A stretch of 64,000 nucleotides of DNA from Terebella lapidaria (GCA_949152475.1 OX424566.1:11121177-11185176), one strand, 5' to 3'. Numbered from the stretch's first letter, positions 19,605 to 32,078 are shown. Numbers and translations: made by a program. The notes: generated from the letters alone by a model not told the origin.

Positions 19605-20341
19605 TGTAAAGTTATTGACTACCGTCCGCTCTTCGGGATCCTCGAGGATAGTCCTCTCTCATCCGAGTCCTTGCGGACGCGCATCCGCTATTCCGGATCC
19701 TTGCGGCTGGGCCGCTCACTGGAGGTCGCGGCGGACACGGTAACTACTTCAGCATTAACGGTAACCAGGTAACAGCCCACCCGACACTCCCAGGCCTACG
19801 GACACCGTTCAGAAACTAGTTCATCCCTACGGTGTTAACTGGCGGGGCCTGGCGAGCCGCGGTCTGCCTCGGGGACAGAACCCCGCACAGTCCGACATGC
19901 TGGCCAGAGCCTCTGTCACACGTCCCGGGAAGGGAAGAGAGCTGGCGATCCACAGGGCCGAAGGCCCCCGAGTCAGCAACTTGTCTCTCCCAGCCCGGGC
20001 CTCCCCATGGAAATCGTCCCCAGGGCTCTAGGAGCCCACTACTCACAAACAGGGAACACAAAGCTCATGGCGAGCCTCGTGTGCGTCCTGTCTCTCGATC
20101 TTGGACAATCTCCTCGAACGAGTCGCTTCCAGTGTATATATAATACACCAGAAACTGTAGGGCGCACGCGAGGTTTAATCGATCCATTGTTATAGTTTAC
20201 TGGAGCGTAAATTACAATACGTCGCCGTGGCAACGCACGCTCGAACGGAGCATGTCAAAACAAGGCCAAGTACGAAAAGGCCACATAAATGGCATTTATG
20301 TTTACAATCACCTGCCGCGTGCTTAGGGCAAAATCGCCACA
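19605..20341 (-). repeat. 5' LTR of the retrotransposon (737 bp)
   Basis: This is the upstream LTR relative to the minus-strand genes. On the plus strand it begins tgtaaagttattgact and ends at aaatcgccaca, giving TG...CA ends. A TATA-like run (tatatataata, about 20136-20148) lies roughly 200 bp into the LTR in element orientation, a plausible core promoter. It contains about 156 bp (near 19798-19960) that the other LTR lacks. Confidence 0.93.
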
Positions 20342-20624
20342 CATGCATGAAATCAATATCTGAGTCGTGCAAAATGGTCCTCATATAACATCTGGTAATA
20401 ATCATGGGATTTGAATAATAAGATTCAATTTGAATTATCTAGGATTCAAATAATTGATCATAAACCATAATGCTTTTTTACCAGAATGAGGTTTTCAGCC
20501 TTCAATCCTTGTTCAGTTCAGTACCTTCAGTACCAGTTTTATTTTTAACGGTTTTACCACAGAAGGATTGTGTTCGAAACATGCACAATATTGAACATAG
20601 AAGAAACCATTTCCATCTAGTATA

Positions 20625-20922
20625 AGGATGTGATATTCAATGTCTAGATGACACACTTGACATACATGTTTGCATCGAAAGTCTGCTGAAAATTAAGGCG
20701 ATTGCCGGAAAAGTCATGAGGAAGTTTTCCTGATGGCCCTAAAACTAATTACATGTCTTGGAGTTTTATTGTCATAAATTTTAAAAACTTACAGACGGCG
20801 CGTCTTCGTGGGTTTTAGAATCATAATTGGTACAAAGGTATCTTGACTTTATGTTTCTGGGTGTGTAATATTTTAAACAAAAAGCCAAAAAAATCGACAT
20901 TATGTTTTGTCAACATAGAACG
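20625..20922. repeat. Second copy of the 3.7-kb dispersed repeat
   Basis: This is a diverged copy of 3705-3995 in the same orientation, sharing 'gaagttttcctgatggcc', 'catgtcttgga' and 'ggtatcttgact'. It sits about 280 bp beyond the right edge of the retroelement; the 20346-20620 interval holds nothing else I can name. Confidence 0.7.
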
Positions 20923-21452
20923 CGAGCTCCAAAACCCATAAGGTATATTGTCACACGATCTACATAATCATGTTCAAAATACATTGACCGGAAACGTTAC
21001 ATGAATACTGGCTGACTGAACCGAACAATCCGCCCTGTGGCCTATTATAAGTTTGATAAAAAAAATTCAACATGATAAAATTCGCCATTTAAACTATATT
21101 TGACATCAGAGTCTTCACTTAAATAATTTATTGATCTCATGATACCGATGATGGGAACATTCTTTCCTTCACGACCTCCTCTCTGAACCTTGGTAATTCC
21201 ACGATCACACTCAACACTAGCGAGAAAGTAGAAATGTGAAACTGGTGATAACTCACATAGGAGTATCAGATATGGACCGTGCAAATACTGGTCACTTTGA
21301 ACCATGTATTGTGTAAAGATAATCACCTACAATTATAATTGTTGTGACTTGATATTGCACTCTTCGGAATCGATATCGATTGGGAACTGCTCACTCTAGA
21401 GGGCACGCCGTGAATGAGAAGTTCATACGTCATAAACGAAAAAAAAAAACGG

Positions 21453-21810
21453 CAGCTGACCATCAACGAATAATATGTGCTTCGTTGTAACGGTATAACT
21501 TTTTCATTGACAAATTAGTCAGCTTTACAATTTTCACTGCCCTCATGCTGCGTTCTTTAACCCTCTCTGCGTGGTCCCCAAGGGTACGATGGTTTCGATC
21601 GTTAGGAGCAGTCACAAAAAGATTAATGTATCAAAACTTCGACAACAATTCCCCACAGGGCTGTTTAGAGGACGATGAAATGTCTTTAAACGAGGCCCGA
21701 AAAAATGTCTTTGAAGTTTGGTCAGAAAGTCGTCTCAGAGTAACTAATTATTATACTTTCCTTATACTTACTAGCCTCTTTTTTATTAATTCGGTTTTAG
21801 ACAATACTCA
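21453..21810. repeat. Second copy of the 5.7-kb dispersed repeat
   Basis: This is a diverged copy of 5655-6140, same orientation, sharing 'catgctgcgttctttaacc' and 'ttaaacgaggcccga'. The order of the two repeats matches the left flank, but the spacing is shorter (about 0.5 kb here against 1.7 kb there). Nothing else is recognised from 20923 to 22290. Confidence 0.7.
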
Positions 21811-22296
21811 AACGCGAAAAAAATATTATTGCCATCATGACTAAGATACGTGACCATAAAGTCAGTAAGGAAGAAAGTCCGCTTCTTCATTGCTACTTGA
21901 TTTTTCATGGACGTCCACTTTTTATTGTGGATAGAAATTTGATCGTCAGTTCCTTCATAATTTTACAGTATAAATATAGTGGTTGCGGGAAAAAAACATC
22001 GGCACGTAAAACCAACTCATTGACTTTTTTGGAAAATTCAGGAATTTTTTTTCACTATTTGTACATCATGACCGACAGTTCGGTCTAATTTAAGTTATTC
22101 TATTTTGTCTTCACCATTGAATCATTCAGTGTTATTTTCCACCTCTTATCGGATTCGTTTTCATCATGGCATAGGCCACTTATCAACTTAACCCAGACAT
22201 CGACCAAGTTTCATCATATAAGATAAAAAAAAAATTCTTCTTTTTTTCCTGTTTTGAATAGAAAAAACATGTGTCCTTGGATGTTTTATGTAATCG

Positions 22297-22496
22297 TCAT
22301 ACATACATGCACGTAGGCGTGCCGCTGACGACAGTGGTGATCCACCCGCCTCCCCCGACTGCGGAAAACGGGACGGCCCAGCCAGTCAGCAGCCGGAGCC
22401 CAGAGAACTCCATGCCATAGGATACTGGCGAGGCCTGGGCCACTTGAGCGAGAGAGCCGACGCGTGAAGTCCAGGAGTATCTTCGGTGTGTCATGG
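22297..22496 (+). other. GC-rich segment, possible 5' untranslated exon or promoter
   Basis: A 200-bp island of GC- and CpG-rich sequence in AT-rich surroundings ends in 'tcatg|gtgaga', a good splice-donor match, 400 bp upstream of the small membrane-protein gene. It could be that gene's first, non-coding exon or its promoter. The minus-strand 72-residue frame across it has no recognised feature. The call rests on composition and position only. Confidence 0.3.
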
Positions 22497-22904
22497 TGAG
22501 ATGCTCAAGCGGCATTCAGAGTTGGTCTGGTAGATAGGTTACATGGTAGATACATAATAGGCGTTGCCTGCGAGCAATTCAATAGATTAAATTTGACAAC
22601 GGTTTTTTGTGCGTACTTCAAAACGCATTTTAATTTACTGCTGGTTTCTTCATTTGCAGCAGACAGGGTATTCTTGAATGTGATGTCATGGGTCTCAAAC
22701 ATGTGACTCGGGATAAAATGACACTCCATATACAGGTATAGAAACATTATCGTCTCGACTAGACCTAATGGCATCCAATGTCCATGTCGAAAGAACTCAA
22801 CAGGGACACCACCATTATCACGGCATGTACATTAACTAGTAGTATGAAGGTACCCAGGCGCATTCAAGGCAGAAAGCCTCTGTAGACAAACTACAAGATC
22901 AACG

Positions 22905-23793
22905 ATGAGGAGCAAGAACTTGTGGACGACCTTGACTCTGGTTTCCCTAATCGCTGGCGTCCAGTTGCTTCTTCGCTACAAGGTCCGTATTGTGTCACAC
23001 CGGGCCCACACGGGCGGGGTAGTCAGGAGCAGCGATCCTCACGGCGGCGCCGACCGCGGCTACGAGTTGTATGACTATGAGGATTACCCAGGGACGCGTC
23101 GGAATCGCACCAAGTTCAAAGGCGCGAGTCGTCTGGATCCGGACTCTGGAAGGAGGCGCGTTCTCCAGAGCGACGCGGACTTTGATAAACGGAGCAATGC
23201 TGAGACGGCGAGGGATGCGCGGCGTGTCTTTTGGAAGTTACAGTACGACGGATTCAAATTGGAAAGACACATCTTTTCTGGTGAAAACACATGACATATG
23301 GAGGAATCTTAGTCCCGATGTACATACTAGGGCGAAGCAGGTACGTGAAATATGAAATATGTTAGATGTGCCAAAGTTTCTTCATATGATCACGAATAAA
23401 ACCAATTATTTTCATAATCATTCTTAAACACAAACATTCCCAAACACAAGGGTTTTTTTTTTGGGGGGGGGGGGGTCGATAAATACATGTATGAGCCATT
23501 TTTTCATTCAAATATCCATATATTGCATATAGTTTTCATCAATAATATTGCGTTTTGTGATAGAATAGATCTATGTGAAATCGTGTTCATGTTACGTGTG
23601 AAAAACATACATATCTGTGATATAGATGTATACATGTATACAGAAACCCATAAGAGAGATGGGTTTCTGATGTATACTAATCGTTCTTTTGTCGTTTTGC
23701 TTCTTGCAGGAATGTTCACGTCGAGTCCGGATTTTCGAAAAGTTTATGAGACTGCGCAGCTAAACCATTACCCCGAGTCACCGCGTGCATTGT
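22905..23793 (+). CDS. Small type II membrane protein, probably two exons; unknown family
   Basis: The frame from ATG 22905 gives a short N-terminus, one hydrophobic span (about residues 7-24, LWTTLTLVSLIAGVQLLL), then a basic, polar region with the motif YEDYPGTRRNRTKF (it contains an NRT glycosylation sequon). This looks like a signal anchor plus luminal stem. The open frame runs to 23294. A clean acceptor (tttcttgcag) at 23709 begins an exon coding MFTSSPDFRKVYETAQLNHY and stopping at 23793; it needs phase 1, which a donor at 23281 (ctg|gtgaaa) would supply, giving about 153 residues. A stronger donor at 23341 lies past the stop of this frame. An AATAAA at 24131 may end the transcript. The ORF at 30688-30987 is a relative. 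I do not recognise the family; the exon join is an inference. Confidence 0.6.
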
Positions 23794-26389
23794 AAGGTGT
23801 TCAAATATTGTGTGTGGATTCCAAAGTAACCGCTCAAATTGGTATCAATATTATACCATGGATGTTGGGTGTGGATACAAATGGATATATAAACTATAGC
23901 CAAGAACTTTGATACACAGTAACTGAAAAAGATATTGACGAACTTTGATAAAAACTTATGTGCATGCTACGACCAGGATAATACGGTAGCCAATGCATAG
24001 CAAACACTAACCATAATACGCCAGGATATTAGTGCATTAACATAATAATATTTGCTGTCCAGTATAATATGATGTATTGCATTTTATGTTGTGATATATT
24101 TTGCTAGTATTATGTGCTAACATGACAATGAATAAATTATTGTTTTGTATGTTTCTTCTGTGCATACATTCACCCTAAAAGACACGTTGGAAGTAACGTA
24201 TTTTCCACGCTTCAGAGGAGAGCAGTAACTTATCACATGGCAGGCGCTAAATAGAGATGATTTGTTCATCTTAACACCTCGCCGTCATCTGTCCTTGTCT
24301 CCTTGACCAGGTTAACTACTGGTATAGCCTCGTGTCTACATCGATACAATATTGCCATGGCAACGCCTCTATATGGATAAATTATAACGCGATGACCATG
24401 TCGATAAATCAAGAATATGTAAACCGCACTGCCTCCACCCTCCCCCCCCCCCCACACCCCTCTCCGCCCGATATATTATAAGTATGAAAACCCTCGTCAT
24501 CCTTTCAAGTATTGTGTCAATACATTTTATAGCAATTCTTAGGTTTTCCAAAATGATAAACGAGACATTTCAGTAATTACATATTTTAAGGTGCTATCGC
24601 CAAATTGTCAAGGTCAGGACAGTAATTTGTCTTTGTAAGATCGCGGCATTTTTTGAGTGGACAGATGAAACATACATAGTTTTCTGTGTAACATAATAGT
24701 TGTAAATTGTATTGCTACAGTATGATTGATTTTATTATTCTAGATTCACGAAATATTAGCAATTGCCAGACACTGAATATTGTCAGTTTATGTTTTTTTA
24801 GATCATCAAGTGTCTAGTGTACCATTCCTGATTCCACAACTTTACTGATTATTTTGATATGTACATTTTCTAAAACTGCTGTTATCATGTATTTTGCTGG
24901 GGGGGGGGGGGGGTTCCCACCCTGGTATGGCATGCCAAAGGAACAAAATACATAATGGTAAGGATAATATGGTCAAACCTGGTATAAATTACAAAAAAAT
25001 CACAGGCTGGAAAAAAAAATCCTCAAATATGTTGTTTTGTTTTTTGGGGTTTACCAATAGAAAAACGAAGTGTTGACAAAGGAGAACATATGGCATGGAT
25101 TGAATGGGTTGGCATACATGTAGCTATAGATCCTATTATGTTATCAATCGCAGGCACTGAGAAGCGTGTGACATCAAATTTAATGTGTCTACTGCATGTG
25201 CCGAACAACATGACAGTATCGGTACAATGGCGAATTCACTGACGCCATACTGTCACGCAGGGGCGATTCCAGGATTTTGTGAACGGGGGAGGGGGTTTGT
25301 GATGGAGTGGGCCAGCTTGGGCCCGGAGGTCAATAGTTGGTCTGTGTTGCGTTCTGAGCCTTTATTGGGGACAAGATCGAGGTATGTTTGTCCAAATCAT
25401 GGAGTCACCCACAACAACGACACGAGAGTCACAGTTCATGTAGCAGTCTGGTAACCATTCTTAACATTTCTGTAGACATTTCCATTGAATCGGTTAGGAT
25501 ATAGTGATGCGTCGGTTGAGAAATGTCATTTATTCCGACAATCATCATCGCTTGATGCACATGGAGGTAAATTCCCCACCACTCCTACCGGTTGAATATG
25601 ATTCCAAGAATAACGATACTATTTCCAAGTATACTAAGGACAAAATTGAGACTTTTTGAATACATGTACTTTTTTTCATGTTCTTCGGTTGGGGTCCACG
25701 TTCTTCAAAGAAGCCGGACGAAAAGCAAAGGGGGGGGGGGGGGGGTATTTTAATGGTGGAGTTTGTGATGGAAGACTTATGAACCAATGTTGTGTAATCT
25801 ATATAACTCGTCCATCGTCTTCCAAGTACATTTTGTTGTTGTATGTCAAACCACTACCAAGAAGTGACGTGGATTTAAAAGGCAAAGGGTGAAATCTTCG
25901 CACTTCACCCTTCCGCTATAAATATGGTACATAGTGAACGAGTTAATGCAGTTGAAAAAGAGTGTATAGTCAGTGTATAGTCAGTGTATAGTCAGTGCAT
26001 ATCAAATGACCATTATCTATTAGATGCTATATTTCTGCTTTACGTTCGGGCATCTTGAAAGTACTATATAGTAGTGCTTGAATGAAGCGATCCACATCAT
26101 GTGACCAATTGATGCGCCTTTTTCATCAGAAGCCAGTCTACTTCCGTACTTTAATTTTTACATGCGAAGTTATTTTTACATGCTCGAGGTGTACTTATGT
26201 ATCACGGGTTTACAACGTTTTACCCCCCATGCATTGCATTGTGATGGTTGGTTATGATTGGTTGTTGAACACGCAAACGACTGTTCAAGTGTCTGAAAAC
26301 CCGTGCAAATAAAAAAAACATGCAATATATCATAATTACTGTGAGCTATACGGCAGCTTGATAGTGCCTTTTAATAATTTTTTTCTGAA
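23794..26389. other. Gene-poor stretch with homopolymer G/C tracts
   Basis: This stretch probably holds the 3' UTR and poly(A) signal (AATAAA, 24131) of the preceding gene. Long G or C runs lie at about 24441 (C), 24899 (G) and 25731 (G), with another just upstream at 23461 (G). An 11-bp tandem repeat (agtgtatagtc, about four copies) is at 25961-26002. The small frames in the interval have no recognisable features. Confidence 0.5.
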
Positions 26390-26690
26390 TCCTGGGGATT
26401 TCCCAGCAATGTAAACCCGGTTTAAATAATTCTTTCCCGGTTTGAATAGTTTTTTCCTGGTTTAAATAATTATTTCCTGGTTTGAATAATTTATTCCAGG
26501 TTTGAATAGTTATTTCCCGGTTTGAATAATTTATTCCCGATTTTAATTGATTTTTCCAGGTTTGAATAGTTATTTCCCGGTTTGAATAATTTACTCCCGG
26601 TTTCAATAGTTTTTTCCCGCAATTAAAGAACTTATTCTCAGGTTCAATAATTTATTCCCAGTTCGAATTATTGGGACATCCTCAAGACTT
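26390..26690. repeat. Minisatellite of ~20-bp 'cccggtttgaataatt' units
   Basis: About 13 to 15 imperfect tandem units read cccggtttgaata(a/g)tta(t/c)t with a period near 20 bp. The same unit, in both orientations, makes up the interior of the foldback element at 32975-34149. The 86-residue minus-strand frame is only the repeat read in frame. Confidence 0.85.
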
Positions 26691-26805
26691 AGAAAGAAAA
26701 ATTAACTGAATCAAAAGAAGCTGGATGGCACTAACAAGCTTCTCTAGAGCTATAACAACATGTACTACTACTTTACAAATTCGATATGCGCCCGAAACCC
26801 CATAA

Positions 26806-26955
26806 TATTCAATATACAGTGGCTTACTTTTCTGCCAGAGGCAAATATTTCGCTACGCGTAGCGAATATTTGCTAAGGATAGCTAATATCTTCAAAATAT
26901 GTAATGACAAAATACACGATAAATGTGGCAAAAATAAGCCACCGTATATGAACCC
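26806..26955. mobile_element. Small inverted-repeat (MITE-like) element
   Basis: The left end 'atacagtggcttacttttctgcca' is matched by its reverse complement at about 26927-26950 (tgtggcaaaaataagccacc). Inside, 26840-26872 is a near-perfect palindrome centred on ctacgcgtag. The element is too small to encode a protein. Confidence 0.65.
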
Positions 26956-29900
26956 TCATTGTACATTGTATGGTTATGCACGATGATACCAGTTCAAATC
27001 CATTCCAACATCATTGGTACCCAACCATGATCTAAATTTAAATGGTTCCACGCATGATTTTTTCTGGTCACTGAACTGCATTCCTTCCCTATACCAGAGG
27101 TTATCAGACGACAAACAAAATTTGATTTTCTTTTTAAATTATCAAAGTACATCAAGATACACAATTTAGCACTTAGCGTGACACGTTGTATCTGTGCATA
27201 ATGTCACGTACACATTCAAGTTTTTAACAACAATAAACTTACATACGACTATGTATAGACCCAACCTCACATATAAGATCTTGGCGATAATAGGTTTTCT
27301 AAAAATAATTATTAATGCACTTTTCACGCTCAGTGAAAAAATATCACATCTGATATGATCATAATGGTTGTCAGATATCCACAAAGTTTATAAATGAGTT
27401 TCGCAGATCCAGAGACCGGATTGGGGAGACCGGATTGACCGGATTGTACGTGACCCCTTGGGGTCAGACTGTCACGCACGAGCATTCCATGTTAATTGAC
27501 CATGCCCCTTTCCAGAAAGCCGGTTTCCCGCTTCATGTGTAAGTTTGAATTTGTATTCAGTTGAGATCCCACCGCCATACAGTGAACACGTATTTTGAAT
27601 AAAGGACTGATAGAGGAAACTTCTAGATTAATTATACATACCATCAACAAAACGAAACAACCCCTTAATCGTGTCAACCAATTTCCTTAATTTCTCATTT
27701 GTTAAGAACTTATTTTAAATATGAAACAATTACTATATCGGAAAATTAATAATATAAGTAATACTATATAAGTAAAAACATGATTTCATTAATTTACGGT
27801 GATACATGTAAGTATTTGCGAATAAAAAGTCAACACGGATTCTGAACAAAGTTCCATTGACAAACTTTGTTCACCTTGCCATCGACGTTAGTTTGCTCAA
27901 GACAAATCATTTTATTCAAAAACTTGTTATATATTGCAGGTCATCTGGTTTGGACACTTATAGGGTGGCAAGCTGTCGTATCGGGCAACTATATGACAGC
28001 AAAGGAATTTCGTAAACGCCACTGTTAGGTCGAGAGCAAAGTATCAGACGGGGCAAGTGTACCGTATGCTCTCAACATCAATATTTTGTAAAACAACAAT
28101 CAAGTCTATGACGCCAATTTGCATATTTGCCATGATAAACAATGCCCTTTTCAAAGAATTGACTTGTTCCTGGTATACCGATCAAGGTTTGCTTGTTATA
28201 TGTTGCACACATACGATAAAAGAAAAAGACAATACAAAAACATAGCACAGTCAAATATTTTCAAAGCAGTGAAATCAGGCGTATCTATATTCGCGTAGAC
28301 CTGTTTTTATTTGCGCGACTCCGGTCAATGAAAACGATAGCAAAACATCCAATATTCTAATTTAATTTGATAGTTTGTGCTACTTCATATTACTAAACTA
28401 TATCCTACTACGAAATAAATAGTGCGAAGTTATGGCAAATAATGTTGATGACGTCATCCTCAACATCAATCAAAATGGTGAGAATTCCGCAGGTGTTCAC
28501 AGATCAAACCCAGGTCGTCTTCTAAATTTTTCCTATAACATTTTCACGATTTTTTTCTACGCGACATATGCATGTACTTCTGTGTTTGATTTGTGGATAT
28601 GTTTCGGTGTTTTGCTGCATGTCAATATATTTTTGTAAAATGTTTTCGTTTGTACATAACGTCATAGGTTTTGATGTCAAATGCTCTTTGACTCAGGGTC
28701 ATGCTATGCCTGGTTATTACACACAAAAAGACAGTTGGGGACTTGGGACATATTTCGCAAGCAAAATGGTGTAATGAACAAAGATAGGCATTTGTTCATA
28801 TTTTCCAGTTTTTCACCTGACTCTATCTCTTTAAACATCGATATATTGGGGAGGGTTCAATTACACACAACAGTGATGTGCCTACATATTGTCGTGTGTC
28901 ATGTGCGAATAATTTCTGCTTCGAGTGACCTAAATGCGAAATCGTCTGTATAATTACTGTGATTTCATCATAATTCTATGATAAATCACGTCATACATAA
29001 GACTTCGCCACCGTAATAGGCGAGAAAAGCAATTAACAAAATCGGTGGGAAAGTCAAACAAACGTTTTGATTTATCAGGTGCAAAAATTGATGTAAAAAT
29101 TCAGCTGGAACACGGTATGAGTTCTCATAATTTATTGTATTTTGCTACAATTATTTTCTGTTGGAGTCCATCTCACACATAGGATAGAATATATTAATAA
29201 CAGGACAAAGGCCCATTTGTTGCCGAACAAAACCCCCCTCACCCACCCTGCTACCATTACCAACGATAGGGTGTCAATGAGGCCTTGTTCGACACGACAT
29301 TGCCTCTGAGTATATTCACCGGGGGTAGACGTTGCTTCCACATGTTGTCATTCTATTAAAAAGAGGATTGTTCTCGAGTTACAGAGAAGATGCTCAAACA
29401 ACAAAGCGACTCTTGGAATAAAATAGTGAATTGGGTCGACTTTCATTTTATTTACAAGCTGGGTCGCTTGTTTCCAAGACAAGATACAACATGTGTTAAG
29501 ACAGCCACACTTGATGTTTGTCACGATACTCAAACAAGCCGGTCACATGTTCTTGATTGGCTAGGCCTACTACCTTCGATTTGCAACTACCATATCGGCA
29601 AATCAAATTTCTTTGGAAGAAACCTAAATTATATCGCCCCATGTCCATCGCGTGTGCATCCATTGTGCGTTCTCCAAGCAGAACTTCCTAAAGAAATGTT
29701 TAGCGATTTTATCAACAGCTTGGTTTTGTGTTCTTCCAATAATAAATCAGTCCTATATGAATACACTTAAAAATTGTATATATGCGTGTAAATCACAATA
29801 TTATCGACTGACATGTATACTAGTAACTACACGTATGGGCTTACGACCCCGGCATTGAACAATGACATCCGTTACTAGGATATTCATATTAAAATTAATT

Positions 29901-30687
29901 TACATATTATGAAAAAAGACACTCAACTTGATTGTGACTTATTCTAACTCGTGCATTCTTACATAATACCCCAGTGATACACATACAAACTCTATTCCGG
30001 TGAACGTTATTTGTACATCTATATCTTTGTTGAATGATCACACACATACACACACATAATATATTATTATATTAACAAGTATTGAATCCTTGAAATACAA
30101 ATATCCTGGATATTTTATCAGTTCCTGTCCGGGTTCCTGTGTGAACCCTCCAAAACCAGAGACATCTTTAATTGATATTCAACATCCTGTCATGACTTCC
30201 GCGAGAGACGATGATAAATCGTATAGTATCCGGATACAAGTATTATATGTAGATCCTGGTTCAGAAACATTATAATCACAGTTTGCATCGCTATCCTGGT
30301 TGTCTGCAATTCAGCTTTGGGTTTTCTGGATGATAAAGGAAGACAAAAGTTCGGATTCAATACACCTTGCCTAACTCAAATCGAGGAGTGTTTTCCCTTT
30401 AATTATTATTAGCTGATCTTCGCTGTAGGCCTGTTTAAAAACCTGATAACATTCTGTGAACATCATGCATGCGCAGCTATACAGATCATGTTACTCAAAT
30501 ACACTAGATCTAGTAACATAAAACGCCTTATGTGTATCTGAACTAAATAGGACTGTTCAATTATCATATCATAATTATGGATTTTGTGAAAGGAAAACAT
30601 CTTCCATCAACTGTTTTTCTCAGGAAACCCAAAATGCAACTTTACCTGGCAATCACACGCGGGATGTAGCATATCCCAATCATCTAG
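26956..30687. other. Gene-poor stretch, weak candidate exons only
   Basis: No gene can be supported in this stretch. The frame at 28432 opens MANNVDDVILNINQNG and reaches a donor-like g|gtgagaat, and could be a short first exon. The 126-residue frame at 29390-29770 has no recognised domain. A (ca)n-like microsatellite lies at about 30031-30056. The rest is AT-rich. Confidence 0.4.
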
Positions 30688-30987
30688 TCATGTCATTTTC
30701 GATCGAACTGTCTTTGACATTTTACGTTTCCTAGTTTGAAACTTCGTGCGATTCTTGCGCGTGCCTGGATAATCCTCATACTCGTAATGTTCCGCATGCG
30801 CGCGCTGCACGTGCGCGTGATCCAGGTTCTTGCGATCCAGGGGCCCATATCCAGGGCCTCGCCCGTGTCCGGGGGCCGGCACGCGGGAACCATGGTGAAT
30901 AATCCTTATTTTATATTTGGCGATAATCTGGATGCCCACAATGACTAATAAAATTATCGCAGTTAATAGAAAATTACGGTTTCCCAT
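30688..30987 (-). CDS. Small type II membrane protein ORF, relative of the 22.9-kb gene
   Basis: The 99-residue frame starts MGNRNFLLTAIILLVIVGIQ: a few polar residues then a hydrophobic span (about 6-22), followed by AKYKIRIIHHG, which lines up with LRYKVRIVSH in the protein at 22905. After a glycine/proline-rich stretch it carries YEYEDYPGTRKNRTKF, almost identical to the motif of the other gene, including the NRT sequon. Similarity stops there; the basic tail may be read-through into an intron, so this may be only the first coding exon. The two genes converge, 7 kb apart. The family is unknown. Confidence 0.6.
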   Translation of the reverse strand: MGNRNFLLTAIILLVIVGIQIIAKYKIRIIHHGSRVPAPGHGRGPGYGPLDRKNLDHAHVQRAHAEHYEYEDYPGTRKNRTKFQTRKRKMSKTVRSKMT

Positions 30988-32078
30988 TCTACGTGTACGA
31001 ATTCACACTCCAATCCGACTCGAATATGACATAATCTGATCTGCGAGTGACATCAATCGCGGCGGTTCGACGGGCGAGGCCCTACAGTATGTATCCAAGT
31101 TAATCAACTTGATCATGTTTTATTCAGCAAGGACAAATTTGTCTAGTAGTCTTCACAGTGGCTGTGTGGTCGCGGCGTTGTCAGCGTTTGTTTTGTCTGC
31201 AAGTTAAGTGAAAAACATACAGAAAACCTCGAGGTTTTGTAAAGAAACAACCTGAAAGTGATGGCTTTGATGATTGACACATTATTCGCGTATTCATGAA
31301 TCTATTATGCTATCTACTGGTCAAAACAGGAGTGAAGTATCTTTGAGAGTATCAAGCACATGTAAATTTGACCAGGAAAAATGACACTAGTTAATTGTCG
31401 AATAATGGTTTAATAACATAGTATCAATTGAAAAATAAATCATTCTTCGCATTACCCAGTGAAAATCTGTGAATGTCTCAAGTTCACCTGCCTCCACTTC
31501 TCATCTGTCTCGATTTCATTGCTTCTCAGGTACATGTATACAGTCCGATTTATGTATCCAGTGAGTGCATTTATAGCCATCCATACATGTTTGCTGCATG
31601 TGTGAAAGTCAGCCGCGCAGCCGATGTAAAAACCCAAACAAACACTTGTCGAAACGAAATCAAAAATGGGGGCTGCTGTTAAAATGCACTGTAAAATTTC
31701 GCCTACTGTGGCCACTACGGAAGATTCAGGCCTGATAGAGAAAAAAAAAAACTTTCATCTCAACACTTCCTCGCTTCTTGTGTCACGCTCATAAAATAGA
31801 AACATTTGACTTATTTTTTTATTGAATGCAGAGCTTAGCTTGGATAGATAGATACATGTACACAGGGATTCATTGCCAATTGACAGCAGGGGCCTGCGTG
31901 AGGAAACAAAGCTCGTCCTCGCATTCTTCCATGCTTGAAGATGAAACATACACCTATTACCAAAAGTCTGGAATCACAAATATATGTGCACAAATATTAG
32001 ATGTTTGTGCGTAATTGAGAAGTATATGCTTACTTTTTATGACACTAACAAACGAATAACAATTTCTTCATGTTTTGA

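Larger units (their letters stand above)
6785..20341 (-). mobile_element. Ty3/gypsy LTR retrotransposon, 13.6 kb, young
   Basis: A complete-looking LTR retrotransposon lies on the minus strand. It has two LTRs (TG...CA ends), a 4-bp flanking duplication (catg at 6781-6784 and 20342-20345), a primer binding site next to the 19.6-kb LTR and a polypurine tract next to the 6.8-kb LTR. In element order it carries a leader ORF, gag, pol, then two further ORFs. It is much more GC- and CpG-rich than its surroundings. The LTRs show only about two substitutions over ~580 aligned bases, plus one length difference of about 156 bp, so insertion was recent. It looks whole; I see no obvious break in gag or pol. 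Pol order (protease, RT, RNase H, integrase) is that of Ty3/gypsy. The clade is not assigned. Confidence 0.95.

Noticed and set aside
25961-26002. CRISPR-like array (short direct repeats)
   Set aside because: The 11-bp units are directly adjacent with no spacers, and the sequence is eukaryotic; it is a simple tandem repeat.
29390-29770. 126-residue ORF as a host gene
   Set aside because: No domain, no paralogue and no clear splice or poly(A) context; length is within what chance allows in this window.
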